From the NCBI GenBank assembly GCA_965226695.1, contig OZ245405.1:2542001-2606000 (forward strand): a stretch of DNA of 64,000 bases. The letters are read 5' to 3'. The translations under genes and the position numbers were made by a program. Source of the stretch: CATOSD01 sp965226695 (GTDB lineage Bacteria > Chloroflexota > Dehalococcoidia > Lucifugimonadales > CATOSD01). Of the stretch, positions 51,582-59,182 are shown one piece after another. The notes under the pieces were generated by a model. The model had not been told where the DNA came from and ran no database searches. It saw only the letters and a program-made list of their open reading frames with translations. Each line of letters starts with the position of its first letter. The first letter of the stretch is position 1.

Positions 51582-52323
51582 AGACTATCGCGAACGGCAC
51601 GCGCGCCAGCCTCTCCGCGTGGTCGGCCCAGTACTCGCCCGAGTAGGGCGCGCCGCGGCCTGGAGGCGCCGGATACGGCTCGACGACCCGCTCCACCACG
51701 AAGCCGCTGTCCGTCAGCAGGCCGTGCAGCTCCTGAAAGGTGCGGAAGTGGGTGACCGCTCGCCGGTCCGAGTCCTCCCAGACCTCGACGGGCGGGTTGA
51801 AGTAGTCCGTGACGATGAGCGCACGCTCGTCGACGTCCCACTCGAACGCCGATAGCGGATGTACCGTGCTGACCACCAGCAGCCCGCCGGGCGAGAGGAG
51901 GCGGTGGCACTCGCTGAAGCAGGCGCCAAGATCCGGCACGAACTCCCATCCGAACGAAGACAGCACCAGGTCGAAGGACTCCGACCTGAACATGGCCGGC
52001 CGTTCCATGTCACCCCGCACCAGCCGCACGTCCGCCTTGCACTCCTCGATTAGAAGCCGCGCGTGTCGAAGCTGCCGCGTCGAAAAGTCCATCGCGGTGA
52101 CGCGGGCGCCCCACCTGCTCAGTGCGATGGCGTTCTGCGCCGCGCCGCACGCCAACTCCAGGGCGCGTTTGCCCCGCACGTCGCCCAGCAGGCGCAGCGT
52201 CCTCTCGCCGGGAGCGAAGGGCGCGTAGTGTACGTCGTCGACCGAGATGCGGGACTGCTCCTGGTAGGAGTCCGACATCGCGTCCCAGCCGAGCTGTACG
52301 GCACGCTTCAGATCGTTGGACAT
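51559..52323 (-). CDS. SAM-dependent methyltransferase (class I)
   Basis: This 254-residue protein has motif I in ALELACGAAQNAIALSRWG near residue 51, the acidic end of strand 2 in VTAMDFS, motif II in FDLVLSSFGWEFVPD and motif III in LLSPGGLLVVSTVHPLSAFE. It resembles small-molecule or quinone-type methyltransferases of COG2226. The substrate is unknown. Its 3' end overlaps the M14 peptidase gene on the opposite strand. Confidence 0.85.
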   Translation of the reverse strand: MSNDLKRAVQLGWDAMSDSYQEQSRISVDDVHYAPFAPGERTLRLLGDVRGKRALELACGAAQNAIALSRWGARVTAMDFSTRQLRHARLLIEECKADVRLVRGDMERPAMFRSESFDLVLSSFGWEFVPDLGACFSECHRLLSPGGLLVVSTVHPLSAFEWDVDERALIVTDYFNPPVEVWEDSDRRAVTHFRTFQELHGLLTDSGFVVERVVEPYPAPPGRGAPYSGEYWADHAERLARVPFAIVFKARKPQ

Positions 52324-52354
52324 GGCCTCATGGTTCCCGCACCCTCACCGCCAT

Positions 52355-52408
52355 CCCCGTATCGAGTACGGGGCAGGCGCTAACCTCCCCCAGTCGAGGG
52401 TGAAGGGG
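52355..52408. repeat. dispersed palindromic repeat, family B
   Basis: ccccgtatcgagtacgggg, an imperfect palindrome, is followed by a gctaacctcccccagtcgag tail. The same composite occurs at 62278-62331. Its tail occurs inside leuS, and a shortened head lies at 58725-58740. Confidence 0.75.
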
Positions 52409-52410
52409 CC

Positions 52411-52456
52411 CCCTTCACCCTCACCCTAGCCCTCTCCCTCGAGGGAGAGGGGATTC
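52411..52456. repeat. dispersed palindromic repeat, family A
   Basis: The flank cccttcaccctcaccctag leads into ccctctccctcgagggagag, the same element as at 31831-31873 in the opposite orientation. Confidence 0.75.
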
Positions 52457-52464
52457 CTTGGTGC

Positions 52465-52492
52465 GGCGGGCGGGTTTGAAACCCGCCCCTAC
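52465..52492. repeat. dispersed palindromic repeat, family C
   Basis: The palindrome gcgggtttgaaacccgc with cccctac after it recurs at 58745-58771. Families A, B and C lie head to tail in this gap between the methyltransferase and tRNA-Glu genes. Confidence 0.75.
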
Positions 52493-52522
52493 AGCGTGGA
52501 GACGGAAGGGGCTTGTGGGAGG

Positions 52523-52598
52523 TGGTGGCCCCAACGGAATTCGAATCCGTGTTTGCGGCTTGAAAGGCCGCCGTCCTAGTCCACTAGACGATGGGGCC
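52523..52598 (-). tRNA. tRNA-Glu(TTC)
   Basis: On the minus strand the acceptor stem GGCCCCA/TGGGGCC, a D arm with CGTCTAGTGG, the anticodon stem GCGGC/GCCGC with loop CTTTCAA (anticodon TTC), and the T loop TTCGAAT form a complete cloverleaf. CCA is encoded at 52523-52525. It lies immediately downstream of argC. Confidence 0.95.
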
Positions 52599-52610
52599 GC
52601 GAAAGGCCGC

Positions 52611-53645
52611 TTAGGGGTAGAGCGCCAACTGTTCCAGGCCCTGGCGTTCGGGCAGGTCGAACATGAGGTTCATGTTCTGGATGGCCTGCCCCGCCGCGCC
52701 CTTCACCAGGTTGTCCAGGCAACTCACGACCATGAGCCTGTTGGAGCGCGTGTCGACCGTAGGGAAGATCACGCAGTCGTTGTTGCCCAGCGTGTGCTTG
52801 GTCATGGGCGGCGCGTCGACCACCTTTGCAAACGGAGCGTCGGCGTAGTAGTCCCGGTACAGTTCCTGTACGCGCTCCCTAGAGGCCAGGCCTTTCGCGA
52901 CCGCCTTCTCCGTCAGAGGTGCGTAGCAACTCGCGAGTATGCCGCGCGTCATGGGTATCAGGTGTGTCAGGAACGTGAGCCGCAGCTGGGCGTCTTCGTC
53001 GATGGCGCCCAGTTCCTGGGTTATCTCCGGCAGGTGCCTGTGGCCGTCCACCGAGTAGGCCTGCACGTTCTCGTTCACCTCCGAATAGTGGGTGGTAAGC
53101 GAGAATCCACGCCCCGCGCCGGACACGCCCGACTTGGCGTCTACGATCACGTCCGGCTCGATGATGCCGGCCTCCATTGCTGGCGCGAGCGCGAGGATCG
53201 CCGCCGTGGGGTAGCAGCCGGGATTGGCGACGAGGTTGGCCGCGGCCACCTCGTCGCGGTGCAGCTCCGGCAGGCCGTAGACGGCCTCTTCCAGGTACTG
53301 GGGGCACGGGTGCTCAATCTTGTACCAGGACTGGTACTCGTCGAGGTCTTTCAGCCGAAAGTCCGCGCTGATGTCGATCGACTTGATGCCGTTTTGGAGG
53401 GCCTGCTCGAGCCGCTCCGCGCTCGCCGCGTGCGGCAGGGCCGAGAACACCACGTCGACGCTCTCGGTCAGCTCATCCGTGATGGTTATGTCGATCTCGG
53501 ACAGGTGCGGGAACACCTCGGCCAGCTTCTTGCCGGCGGCGCTCCTTCCCGTGACCGAGGCAATCTGCGCTTCGGGATGTCGGTGCAGGATGCGCGCGAG
53601 CTCAACTCCGGCGTATCCCGTTACGTTTAGTATCCCGACCTTCAT
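52611..53645 (-). CDS. argC: N-acetyl-gamma-glutamyl-phosphate reductase
   Basis: This 344-residue protein has the ArgC pattern. The NADP-binding start is VGILNVTGYAGVELARILHRHPE, followed by VVFSALPHAASAE near residue 70 and the catalytic Cys144 in VANPGCYPTAAI. The tail contains SGVSGAGR near residue 163 and a C-terminal helix with NLVKGAAGQAIQNMN. It makes N-acetylglutamate semialdehyde in arginine synthesis. No other arg gene is visible in the window, although argJ or argB often follows; here tRNA-Glu follows instead. Confidence 0.95.
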   Translation of the reverse strand: MKVGILNVTGYAGVELARILHRHPEAQIASVTGRSAAGKKLAEVFPHLSEIDITITDELTESVDVVFSALPHAASAERLEQALQNGIKSIDISADFRLKDLDEYQSWYKIEHPCPQYLEEAVYGLPELHRDEVAAANLVANPGCYPTAAILALAPAMEAGIIEPDVIVDAKSGVSGAGRGFSLTTHYSEVNENVQAYSVDGHRHLPEITQELGAIDEDAQLRLTFLTHLIPMTRGILASCYAPLTEKAVAKGLASRERVQELYRDYYADAPFAKVVDAPPMTKHTLGNNDCVIFPTVDTRSNRLMVVSCLDNLVKGAAGQAIQNMNLMFDLPERQGLEQLALYP

Positions 53646-53803
53646 GGCGCGACCAACCTCAGAACTGAATGTTGCAGCATAAAGTATAAGGTCGGCAGTC
53701 TAGTTTCACAATAGCGCCCCACGCGCCGAGCGCCCGTTTTCTCGACTGCCTGTCGGGCGTGGAGGACGCGCAACGGGCGGCCTGTGGGCGGCGAAAGCCG
53801 CGA

Positions 53804-53961
53804 AATGTGTTCCATTTTGTTCCATTCTGTACCACCGCATAGCTGAGAGCACTGGCGGCTTGGGTTGTTGGGAGTGGCGGACGGGTCGACAACCCGCCCA
53901 GAGAAGGGGTTATCGCCAGAATGTGCACCAAATTGCACTATTCTGCACAACGCCATAGCTG
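53804..53961. repeat. two 42-base degenerate repeats with ten-base periodicity
   Basis: Copies at 53804-53845 and 53920-53961 match at 31 of 42 positions and end in the same CATAGCTG. Within each, a TG-started unit repeats every ten bases (TGTTCC, TGTTCC, TGTACC in the first; TGCACC, TGCACT, TGCACA in the second). The units change together between the copies, in phase with the DNA helix. Confidence 0.5.
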
Positions 53962-54166
53962 GAATAGCTGCTTCGTCGTGCGCGGATGACGCATTTTGGG
54001 GTACTGAATTGGGTGTAAATGCCCCGAAAATGCACGGAAATGTCACAGGTCGCCAGAGGGGCGAGCAGCGTCGTGCGTGGGCGGCAGTCTGTGAGTGGCG
54101 GTCGGTCATAGGGGCGAGAGTAGCACGGATGTACGGCGCAATCAAGGGCTCCTCGATGTGGTCATC

Positions 54167-54193
54167 CACGAAGGGCACGAAGGACACGAAGGG
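54167..54193. repeat. three nine-base tandem repeats
   Basis: CACGAAGGG, CACGAAGGA and CACGAAGGG follow each other directly. It is a small low-complexity array of unknown role. Confidence 0.6.
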
Positions 54194-54216
54194 GGATGGG
54201 GAATGGCGCCACCGCC

Positions 54217-54246
54217 TCTGGGTTCCCGCTTTCGCGGGAATGACGA
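54217..54246. repeat. dispersed palindromic repeat, family D
   Basis: The core ttcccgctttcgcgggaa with tgacg after it recurs at 58249-58270. Confidence 0.7.
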
Positions 54247-54356
54247 AGGGAGTCGGAATTACGAAGGGAGAGGGTGAAGGGACGGCGCGGAAAGGCCGAC
54301 GTCACCGGGCGGGTCTGTGACACGTTCGTACAGCGGGGTGGAAGGGAAGGGACCGG

Positions 54357-54503
54357 GAGTGACGGAAGAGTGGCCAGGAATGACAGAAAAGCGGCCTAGA
54401 ATGACGGAAAGGAGAGCGGGAATGGTGGACTAGGGGCCGGGAATGACAGAAATGAGAGCCAGGATGACGGAGAGGGGAGCGGGAATGGCGGACAGGGGGC
54501 GGG
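54357..54503. repeat. seven 21-base tandem repeats
   Basis: Seven consecutive units of exactly 21 bases start with GAATGAC/GAATGGC-like sequence and carry a G-rich second half (54357, 54378, 54399, 54420, 54441, 54462, 54483). The array ends 66 bases before the start of the restriction-modification-like gene. The period equals seven codons, so it reads through in all frames. Confidence 0.7.
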
Positions 54504-54568
54504 CTTTGCCGCGCACAGGCGTTCGCTGTGTTGTACAATGGCGCAAATCGTCGATGCGGGGGAACGGT

Positions 54569-57478
54569 ATGCCGCGCCAGACTGAGCCGAGCGCCAACAA
54601 CGCACTTGGCGGCCTGCTTCAGAGCATGCTGTCCCGGAGCCGGGTGCACTCCGAGAATACGCAGGCGTTTGCCGGCCATGCGGGGCTGCAGCCGGACGTG
54701 CTGGTTATCACGCCCGGGGCCGCGCCGGTCGTGGTGGAGGCGGAGTTCGAGCCCGCCCAAAACGTCGAGCCCGAGGCTAAGGACCGCCTGGGGCTGGAGG
54801 TGGCGTCCAACGGGCGGGTGATCGAGGCGGTAATCGCGCTGCGCTACCCCGAGGACGTCCGGCAAGCATACGATCTGCGCGCGGCACTCAAGTCGGCCCG
54901 GCTGTCGTACTGCGTCTTCACCGAGGAGGCGGACGGCGAGAGCAGGTTCCCAAGCTCGGGCTGGTTGGAGGGTTCGGTCGAGGACCTGGCGGACATGGTG
55001 CGGCTGGTGTCGGTGCCGCAGCGCGCCGTGGACGCCGCGACCAACGCTCTGCAAGAGGGGATAGACCGGGCGGCCAGGCTGCTGGACGAACTGGACGACA
55101 CCAAACCGGGTATCAACATGTCCATCGCCAACCTGCTGGGGATGACCAACGTGCCGCAGACGCGCCGGATGGCGTGCGCCATTGTTGCGAATGCGCTGGT
55201 GTTCCACGAGCACATCGCCGGAATGCACGAGAACATCAGGCCGCTGGCGCGGGTGTGTGGGCCGAACGTAGCCAATCCGCAGGCCAGGGTGCTGGCCGCC
55301 TGGGACACCATCCTGGGTATCAACTACTGGGCCATCTTCGCCATCGCAAAGGACATCCTGGAGAGCCTAGGCTCGCAGGACGCGGCGAGGATCCTGCGGC
55401 AGCTCAGCTACACCGCACAGTCGGTCAATGCCACCGGTGTCGACAACGCGCACGACCTGACGGGCCGCATCTTCCAGCGGCTCATCGCGGACCGCAAGTA
55501 CCTGGCCACCTTCTACACGCTGCCGGCATCGGCCGCGCTGCTGGCGCGTCTGGCCGTGGCAAAGATGGAGAGCGTGGACTGGAGCGACGCGGGGGCGATA
55601 GGCAAGCTGCGAATCGGGGACTTCGCCTGCGGCACCGGCGCGCTGCTTTCGGCGGTGTACGAGCAGATTGCCGCACGCCACGAGCGGGCCGGAGGCGACC
55701 CGGCGGCGTTGCATAGGGTGATGATGGAGGAGGTGCTGTACGGGTGCGACGTGATGCCGTCGGCGATACACATCACGGGCTCCACGCTGTCGGGAGTGGA
55801 GCCGTCGGAGGTGTTCGAGAAGTCCCGCCTGTACACGATGCCCTACGGTCGGCAGGCGGACGGGAGCGTGGCAATAGGCTCGCTGGAGCTGCTGCAGTCG
55901 TCAAGCGTGCTGACGCTGTTCAACACCAGCGATCCGGCGATGCGCACTGGCGGCGCGGGGGAGGAGACGGCGGCACAGGTGCGGGCGGACATCCCTGATG
56001 AGGGATACGACCTGGTGATAATGAATCCGCCGTTTACTAGTAACTCAACCAACGAGCAAATGCACATCGGTACATTTGCGCCAGCTTTCGCTGCGTTTGG
56101 AGCCAGTAGCCGAGACCAGAAGGACATGTCCAAGCGGATGTCGATTCTAAAAAAAGACACGTGCTATCACGGTCATGCCGGTATGGCGTCGGCGTTTGCT
56201 GCATTGGGCCACAGGAAACTGGTACCTGGTGGCATCTTGGCGTTAGTCCTACCTCTCACGGTTTCTGCCTCGTCATCTTGGCGGAGTTTTCGCAAAATGA
56301 TGTCCAAGGGTTATAGTGACTTGACAATTCTGAGTATTGCCGCTAATGGCAACGATATGTCATTTTCCTCTGACACTGGTATGGCAGAGTGCCTAGTCGT
56401 CGCACGAAAGCGCGTAGAGAGACCTAGTCGCTCACACTTAGGACACTCCGCAAGTTACATTTCGCTTCGCCAACGACCGGGTGGATTTGCTGACGCTGCT
56501 GCAATTGCCTCCACGGTCACCAGTGCCAAATCGCCCAGAGGAATAGAAGACGGACCGTATGGCGGCAGCCATCTTCAGATAGGTGACGACATCGCCGGCG
56601 GCACATTGACCGCATTTCATGGCGATGGCGAGAATTGGGGCAGCGTTCGCATCGTTGACTATTCCTTGGCACAATGCGCTTACGCCCTTAGTAAGTCCAA
56701 GTTGTGGTTGCCGGGACTCGCTAACTTCTTCGACCTTAATGTCGTAAGACTGGTTGAATTTGCGTCGCTCGGACTCTACAACCTAGCCATCATTGGGAAA
56801 CCGCCACAAGGCCCATTTGACAAGGTTCCGCCTACACCAACGGCCACTTATCCTTCTCTGTGGAATCACAATGCGAAGAATGAGACGCGCATGGTGTGCC
56901 ACCCTGATTCACAGTTGCTTGTACGTCCTGGAATGGAGGCAAAGGCCTCAGCCGCTTGGGCTCACGCGGGAAGGGCGCACATCAACCAAGAGTTTACATT
57001 TGGGTCGCAAGCTCTTGCGGCTGCATTCACAGATCTGGACTCGATGGGAGGAAGGGTATGGCCAAACGTGAACTTCACTGACAAGAGATTTGACTCCATG
57101 TTCACCCTGTGGTGCAACAGTACGTTAGGCCTGTTGTCTCATTGGTGGCACGCAAGTCGGCAGCAATCAAGTAAAGCGACAATTGCAGTTCGGAAGGCTG
57201 AGACCCTGCCCGTGCTGGATTTACGGGCGCTTACGGACGAGCAGCTTGCCACGGCAGAGGCGATCTTCGACGAGTTTCGGGACAAGGAGCTGAAGCCGGC
57301 CTATCTCGCGGACGCGGACGCGAACCGGGCACTGCTGGACAGGCGGGTGGTGTGCGACCTGCTGGGGTTCGACGAGGCGACCTACGAGGGGGTGCGGCGG
57401 CTGGCGGCGAAGTGGTGCGCGGAGCCGTCGGTGCACGGGGGGAAGGCGCGGCCGAGGGGGGCGGTGCTGGTGGTGTGA
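54569..57478 (+). CDS. single-chain restriction-modification-like N6-adenine DNA methylase (mosaic)
   Basis: ATG 54569 follows GGGGGA and gives 969 residues. The N-terminal part contains Asp43 in PDVLV and Glu57-Ala-Glu59 in VVVEAEFEP, a possible PD-(D/E)xK nuclease core with Glu in place of Lys. A helical region follows, then methylase motif I, FACGTG (352-357), and motif IV, NPPF (486-489), as in gamma-class N6-adenine methylases. The last 400 residues would include target recognition. This is the layout of type IIG enzymes. The stretch from about 56025 to 57205 is far less GC-rich than both ends, indicating replacement of the motif IV-recognition part by recombination. Confidence 0.75.
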   Translation: MPRQTEPSANNALGGLLQSMLSRSRVHSENTQAFAGHAGLQPDVLVITPGAAPVVVEAEFEPAQNVEPEAKDRLGLEVASNGRVIEAVIALRYPEDVRQAYDLRAALKSARLSYCVFTEEADGESRFPSSGWLEGSVEDLADMVRLVSVPQRAVDAATNALQEGIDRAARLLDELDDTKPGINMSIANLLGMTNVPQTRRMACAIVANALVFHEHIAGMHENIRPLARVCGPNVANPQARVLAAWDTILGINYWAIFAIAKDILESLGSQDAARILRQLSYTAQSVNATGVDNAHDLTGRIFQRLIADRKYLATFYTLPASAALLARLAVAKMESVDWSDAGAIGKLRIGDFACGTGALLSAVYEQIAARHERAGGDPAALHRVMMEEVLYGCDVMPSAIHITGSTLSGVEPSEVFEKSRLYTMPYGRQADGSVAIGSLELLQSSSVLTLFNTSDPAMRTGGAGEETAAQVRADIPDEGYDLVIMNPPFTSNSTNEQMHIGTFAPAFAAFGASSRDQKDMSKRMSILKKDTCYHGHAGMASAFAALGHRKLVPGGILALVLPLTVSASSSWRSFRKMMSKGYSDLTILSIAANGNDMSFSSDTGMAECLVVARKRVERPSRSHLGHSASYISLRQRPGGFADAAAIASTVTSAKSPRGIEDGPYGGSHLQIGDDIAGGTLTAFHGDGENWGSVRIVDYSLAQCAYALSKSKLWLPGLANFFDLNVVRLVEFASLGLYNLAIIGKPPQGPFDKVPPTPTATYPSLWNHNAKNETRMVCHPDSQLLVRPGMEAKASAAWAHAGRAHINQEFTFGSQALAAAFTDLDSMGGRVWPNVNFTDKRFDSMFTLWCNSTLGLLSHWWHASRQQSSKATIAVRKAETLPVLDLRALTDEQLATAEAIFDEFRDKELKPAYLADADANRALLDRRVVCDLLGFDEATYEGVRRLAAKWCAEPSVHGGKARPRGAVLVV

Positions 57479-57521
57479 GGGGGGGCTTGGACGTTAAGGC
57501 TAACGACGACCTGCGGGGGAT

Positions 57522-57857
57522 ATGTATAGCATGAGCAAGTCAAGTGTACTGAGGCTGCTCACGCTGGCGGTATTGGTAACCACAATCCTCGTCGGCATCA
57601 CGTGCGGCGTGTCGGCGTTGAGCGACGACGGGTTCGGCGATGCAGCCAAGACGGTGCAGGCACTCGGAACACTGGCCGCGATAATCGCCGGTGGCGTGTT
57701 CGCGTTGTACAAGCTACAGGTCTTCAGGGACTTCCAGCCACATCTCACCATCACCCACGAGATTTCGCACAGGCCCATCGGTGAAAGCTACGTCCATCTA
57801 GACGTTATCGCGACGCTGCGCAACAGTTCAAGGACGCATGTGGAGGTGCACAAATAG
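57522..57857 (+). CDS. small membrane protein, probably truncated
   Basis: This 111-residue protein has two hydrophobic segments (about 12-30 and 48-66) and a C-terminal strand (PHLTITHEISHRPIGESYVHLDV). Related proteins, as I recall them, continue well beyond this point, while here the frame ends after SSRTHVEVHK. I take it as a C-terminally truncated member of a family found near defence genes. ATG 57531 is an alternative start. Its function is unknown. Confidence 0.5.
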   Translation: MYSMSKSSVLRLLTLAVLVTTILVGITCGVSALSDDGFGDAAKTVQALGTLAAIIAGGVFALYKLQVFRDFQPHLTITHEISHRPIGESYVHLDVIATLRNSSRTHVEVHK

Positions 57858-57882
57858 CACCATTTCGGACGGAGGTTTTGAG

Positions 57883-58086
57883 ATGCCACGCGACGACACG
57901 CGCCAGAAAAAAATTCTCATCAAGGGTACAGGGCCGAAGAAAGTTCCTCCTCGGCCTGATTATGGCGGCAAGCCCCCCGGCGCCAATCCGGTTGCGCCCA
58001 AGCCTGATCAGAGCGGCGAGGGACGGGACAGACACCTAGCCGCAGCTCCATCAGCGCGCGGCGCTGGTGATGTCAGGGGGCCTTAG
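57883..58086 (+). CDS. small hypothetical protein
   Basis: This 67-residue frame begins at ATG 57883 with a GGAGG site eight bases upstream. It encodes a basic, Pro/Gly/Lys-rich, probably disordered protein (DDTRQKKILIKGTGPKKVPP near the start). The ribosome-binding site supports it, but the last third resembles repeat-derived sequence. I do not recognise the family. Confidence 0.4.
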   Translation: MPRDDTRQKKILIKGTGPKKVPPRPDYGGKPPGANPVAPKPDQSGEGRDRHLAAAPSARGAGDVRGP

Positions 58087-58163
58087 ATTCCTCGGCTACG
58101 CTCGGAATGACAGGCGAGGAGGGCGTTCTGAGAGGCAGGCGTGGGGCATGCGCCGACCTGACG

Positions 58164-58202
58164 CCCCCTCACCCTAACCCTCTCCCACGCGGGGGGAGAG
58201 GG
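58164..58202. repeat. dispersed palindromic repeat, family A
   Basis: The flank ccccctcaccctaaccctc leads into a variant palindrome (ctctcccacgcggggggag), related to the copies at 52411 and 58287. Confidence 0.65.
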
Positions 58203-58240
58203 AACTAACGTCGGCGGGCGGGTTTGGACCCTCCCTCCGG

Positions 58241-58275
58241 CCCCTGGGTTCCCGCTTTCGCGGGAATGACGGGGG
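58241..58275. repeat. dispersed palindromic repeat, family D
   Basis: The second copy of the ttcccgctttcgcgggaa palindrome, with cctggg before it and tgacg after it as at 54217-54246. A family C fragment (ggcgggcgggtttgg) lies just before it at 58212. Confidence 0.7.
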
Positions 58276-58286
58276 AGGGTCGGTTC

Positions 58287-58326
58287 GCCCTCACCCTAAC
58301 CCTCTCCCTGAGGGAGAGGGGACTTC
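58287..58326. repeat. dispersed palindromic repeat, family A
   Basis: The flank gccctcaccctaaccctc is followed by tccctgaggga and gaggggacttc, nearly identical to the inverted copy at 31831-31873. It lies at the 3' end of the following minus-strand gene and may act in termination. Confidence 0.7.
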
Positions 58327-58340
58327 AAGAAGGCGCCGCG

Positions 58341-58649
58341 TTAGCGCTGGTCGTAGACTTCTTTCGCTACGCGGACTGCGTTCGCGGCGGTGGGCCAGCC
58401 GGCGTAGAAGGCCATTTGGACTATGACCTCGGCTATCTCCTCTTTGGTGACGCCGTTGTCCAGGGCGCGGCCGATGTGTCCCCGCAACTGCTCGGTGCGG
58501 TACAGCGCGGTGAGCACCGCGACGGTGATGAGGCTGCGGTCTCGCTTGGACAGCTCGGAACGCTCCCAGACGTCGCCGAATACGACGTCCGAGGTGAGCT
58601 CGGCGAGCTTGGGCGCTATCTCGGCCATGACTTCTCTTGACGTGGTCAT
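58341..58649 (-). CDS. carboxymuconolactone decarboxylase family protein (1)
   Basis: This 102-residue all-helical protein has the family pattern: LAELTSDVVFGDVWERSELSKRDRSLITVAVL, then Leu-Arg-Gly-His-Ile-Gly-Arg-Ala-Leu near residue 55 and EIAEVIVQMAFYAGWPTAANAV. The AhpD-type Cys-x-x-Cys is absent, so it is a decarboxylase-like member, not a peroxide reductase. It lies in a minus-strand run with a second family member and an alcohol dehydrogenase. Confidence 0.85.
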   Translation of the reverse strand: MTTSREVMAEIAPKLAELTSDVVFGDVWERSELSKRDRSLITVAVLTALYRTEQLRGHIGRALDNGVTKEEIAEVIVQMAFYAGWPTAANAVRVAKEVYDQR

Positions 58650-58744
58650 GTGGTTTCCTCCAGTGGTTAGTTTTCAGTGGTCAGTTGTCAGTTGTTGGGG
58701 GGAAGGGATTGCCACACCCCCAATCCCCGTATCGAGTTACACCA

Positions 58745-58771
58745 GCGGGCGGGTTTGAAACCCGCCCCTAC
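58745..58771. repeat. dispersed palindromic repeat, family C
   Basis: gcgggtttgaaacccgc with cccctac repeats the element at 52465-52492. It overlaps the 3' end of the second carboxymuconolactone-type gene by a few bases, and a partial family B head (58725-58740) precedes it. Confidence 0.7.
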
Positions 58772-59145
58772 GATTGTCCTTCGTTGCCGGTTTCGGCGGC
58801 CCACGCCTGGAGGCCGCGCCGGAACGCCAGCGCGCCCATGGGGGCGATGACGGCCTGCAGCGCCTCCAGGATCTCCGTGGGCGTCGCGCCCTCCCGGAGC
58901 GCCAGGCGGACGTGCAACTGGATTTGCTCGACGTCGGCTCGCAGCGCGGCCTCCACCACTATCTGCAGCAGCTCCTTCGTCTTGCGGTCCAGCGTGCGCT
59001 GCCCGGTGTAGGTGGCCTCGATGAATTCGCCGTACTTCTGCGCCCACTCCAGGTCCGCCTCGGCCATGATGCGGTGCATCTCCAGCGTATAGCCGCGGCT
59101 CTCGTGCATCCGAGCCAGGTAGTCGTTCGCGTTCTCGTCAGTCAT
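58768..59145 (-). CDS. carboxymuconolactone decarboxylase family protein (2)
   Basis: This 125-residue protein belongs to the same family as the gene at 58341 but to another subgroup: YGEFIEATYTGQRTLDRKTKELLQIVVEAALRA, then VEQIQLHVRLALREGATPTEILEALQAVIAPMG. No redox Cys pair is present. Two such small proteins beside an alcohol dehydrogenase suggest a hetero-oligomer or successive steps in aromatic or lactone breakdown. Its C-terminal codons run into a family C repeat. Confidence 0.8.
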   Translation of the reverse strand: MTDENANDYLARMHESRGYTLEMHRIMAEADLEWAQKYGEFIEATYTGQRTLDRKTKELLQIVVEAALRADVEQIQLHVRLALREGATPTEILEALQAVIAPMGALAFRRGLQAWAAETGNEGQS

Positions 59146-59182
59146 AATCTCTCTCCAAGCCAGCCGCAGGGTAAACTTCCCG

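Larger units (their letters stand above)
53646..54356. other. repeat-rich intergenic region upstream of the restriction-modification-like gene
   Basis: No gene is supported. The region contains a pair of related 42-base segments built of ten-base units (53804-53845, 53920-53961), three nine-base CACGAAGG-type repeats at 54167-54193, and a family D palindrome (54217-54246). The open frames across it have skewed composition and no domains. Confidence 0.6.

Noticed and set aside
54357..54503. Tandem repeats considered as a CRISPR array
   Set aside because: Units abut with no unique spacers, and no cas genes are nearby.
54443..54568. Earlier ATG giving 42 extra residues to the restriction-modification gene
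   Set aside because: Those codons are the 21-base repeats and spacer; the GGGGGA site fits ATG 54569 instead.
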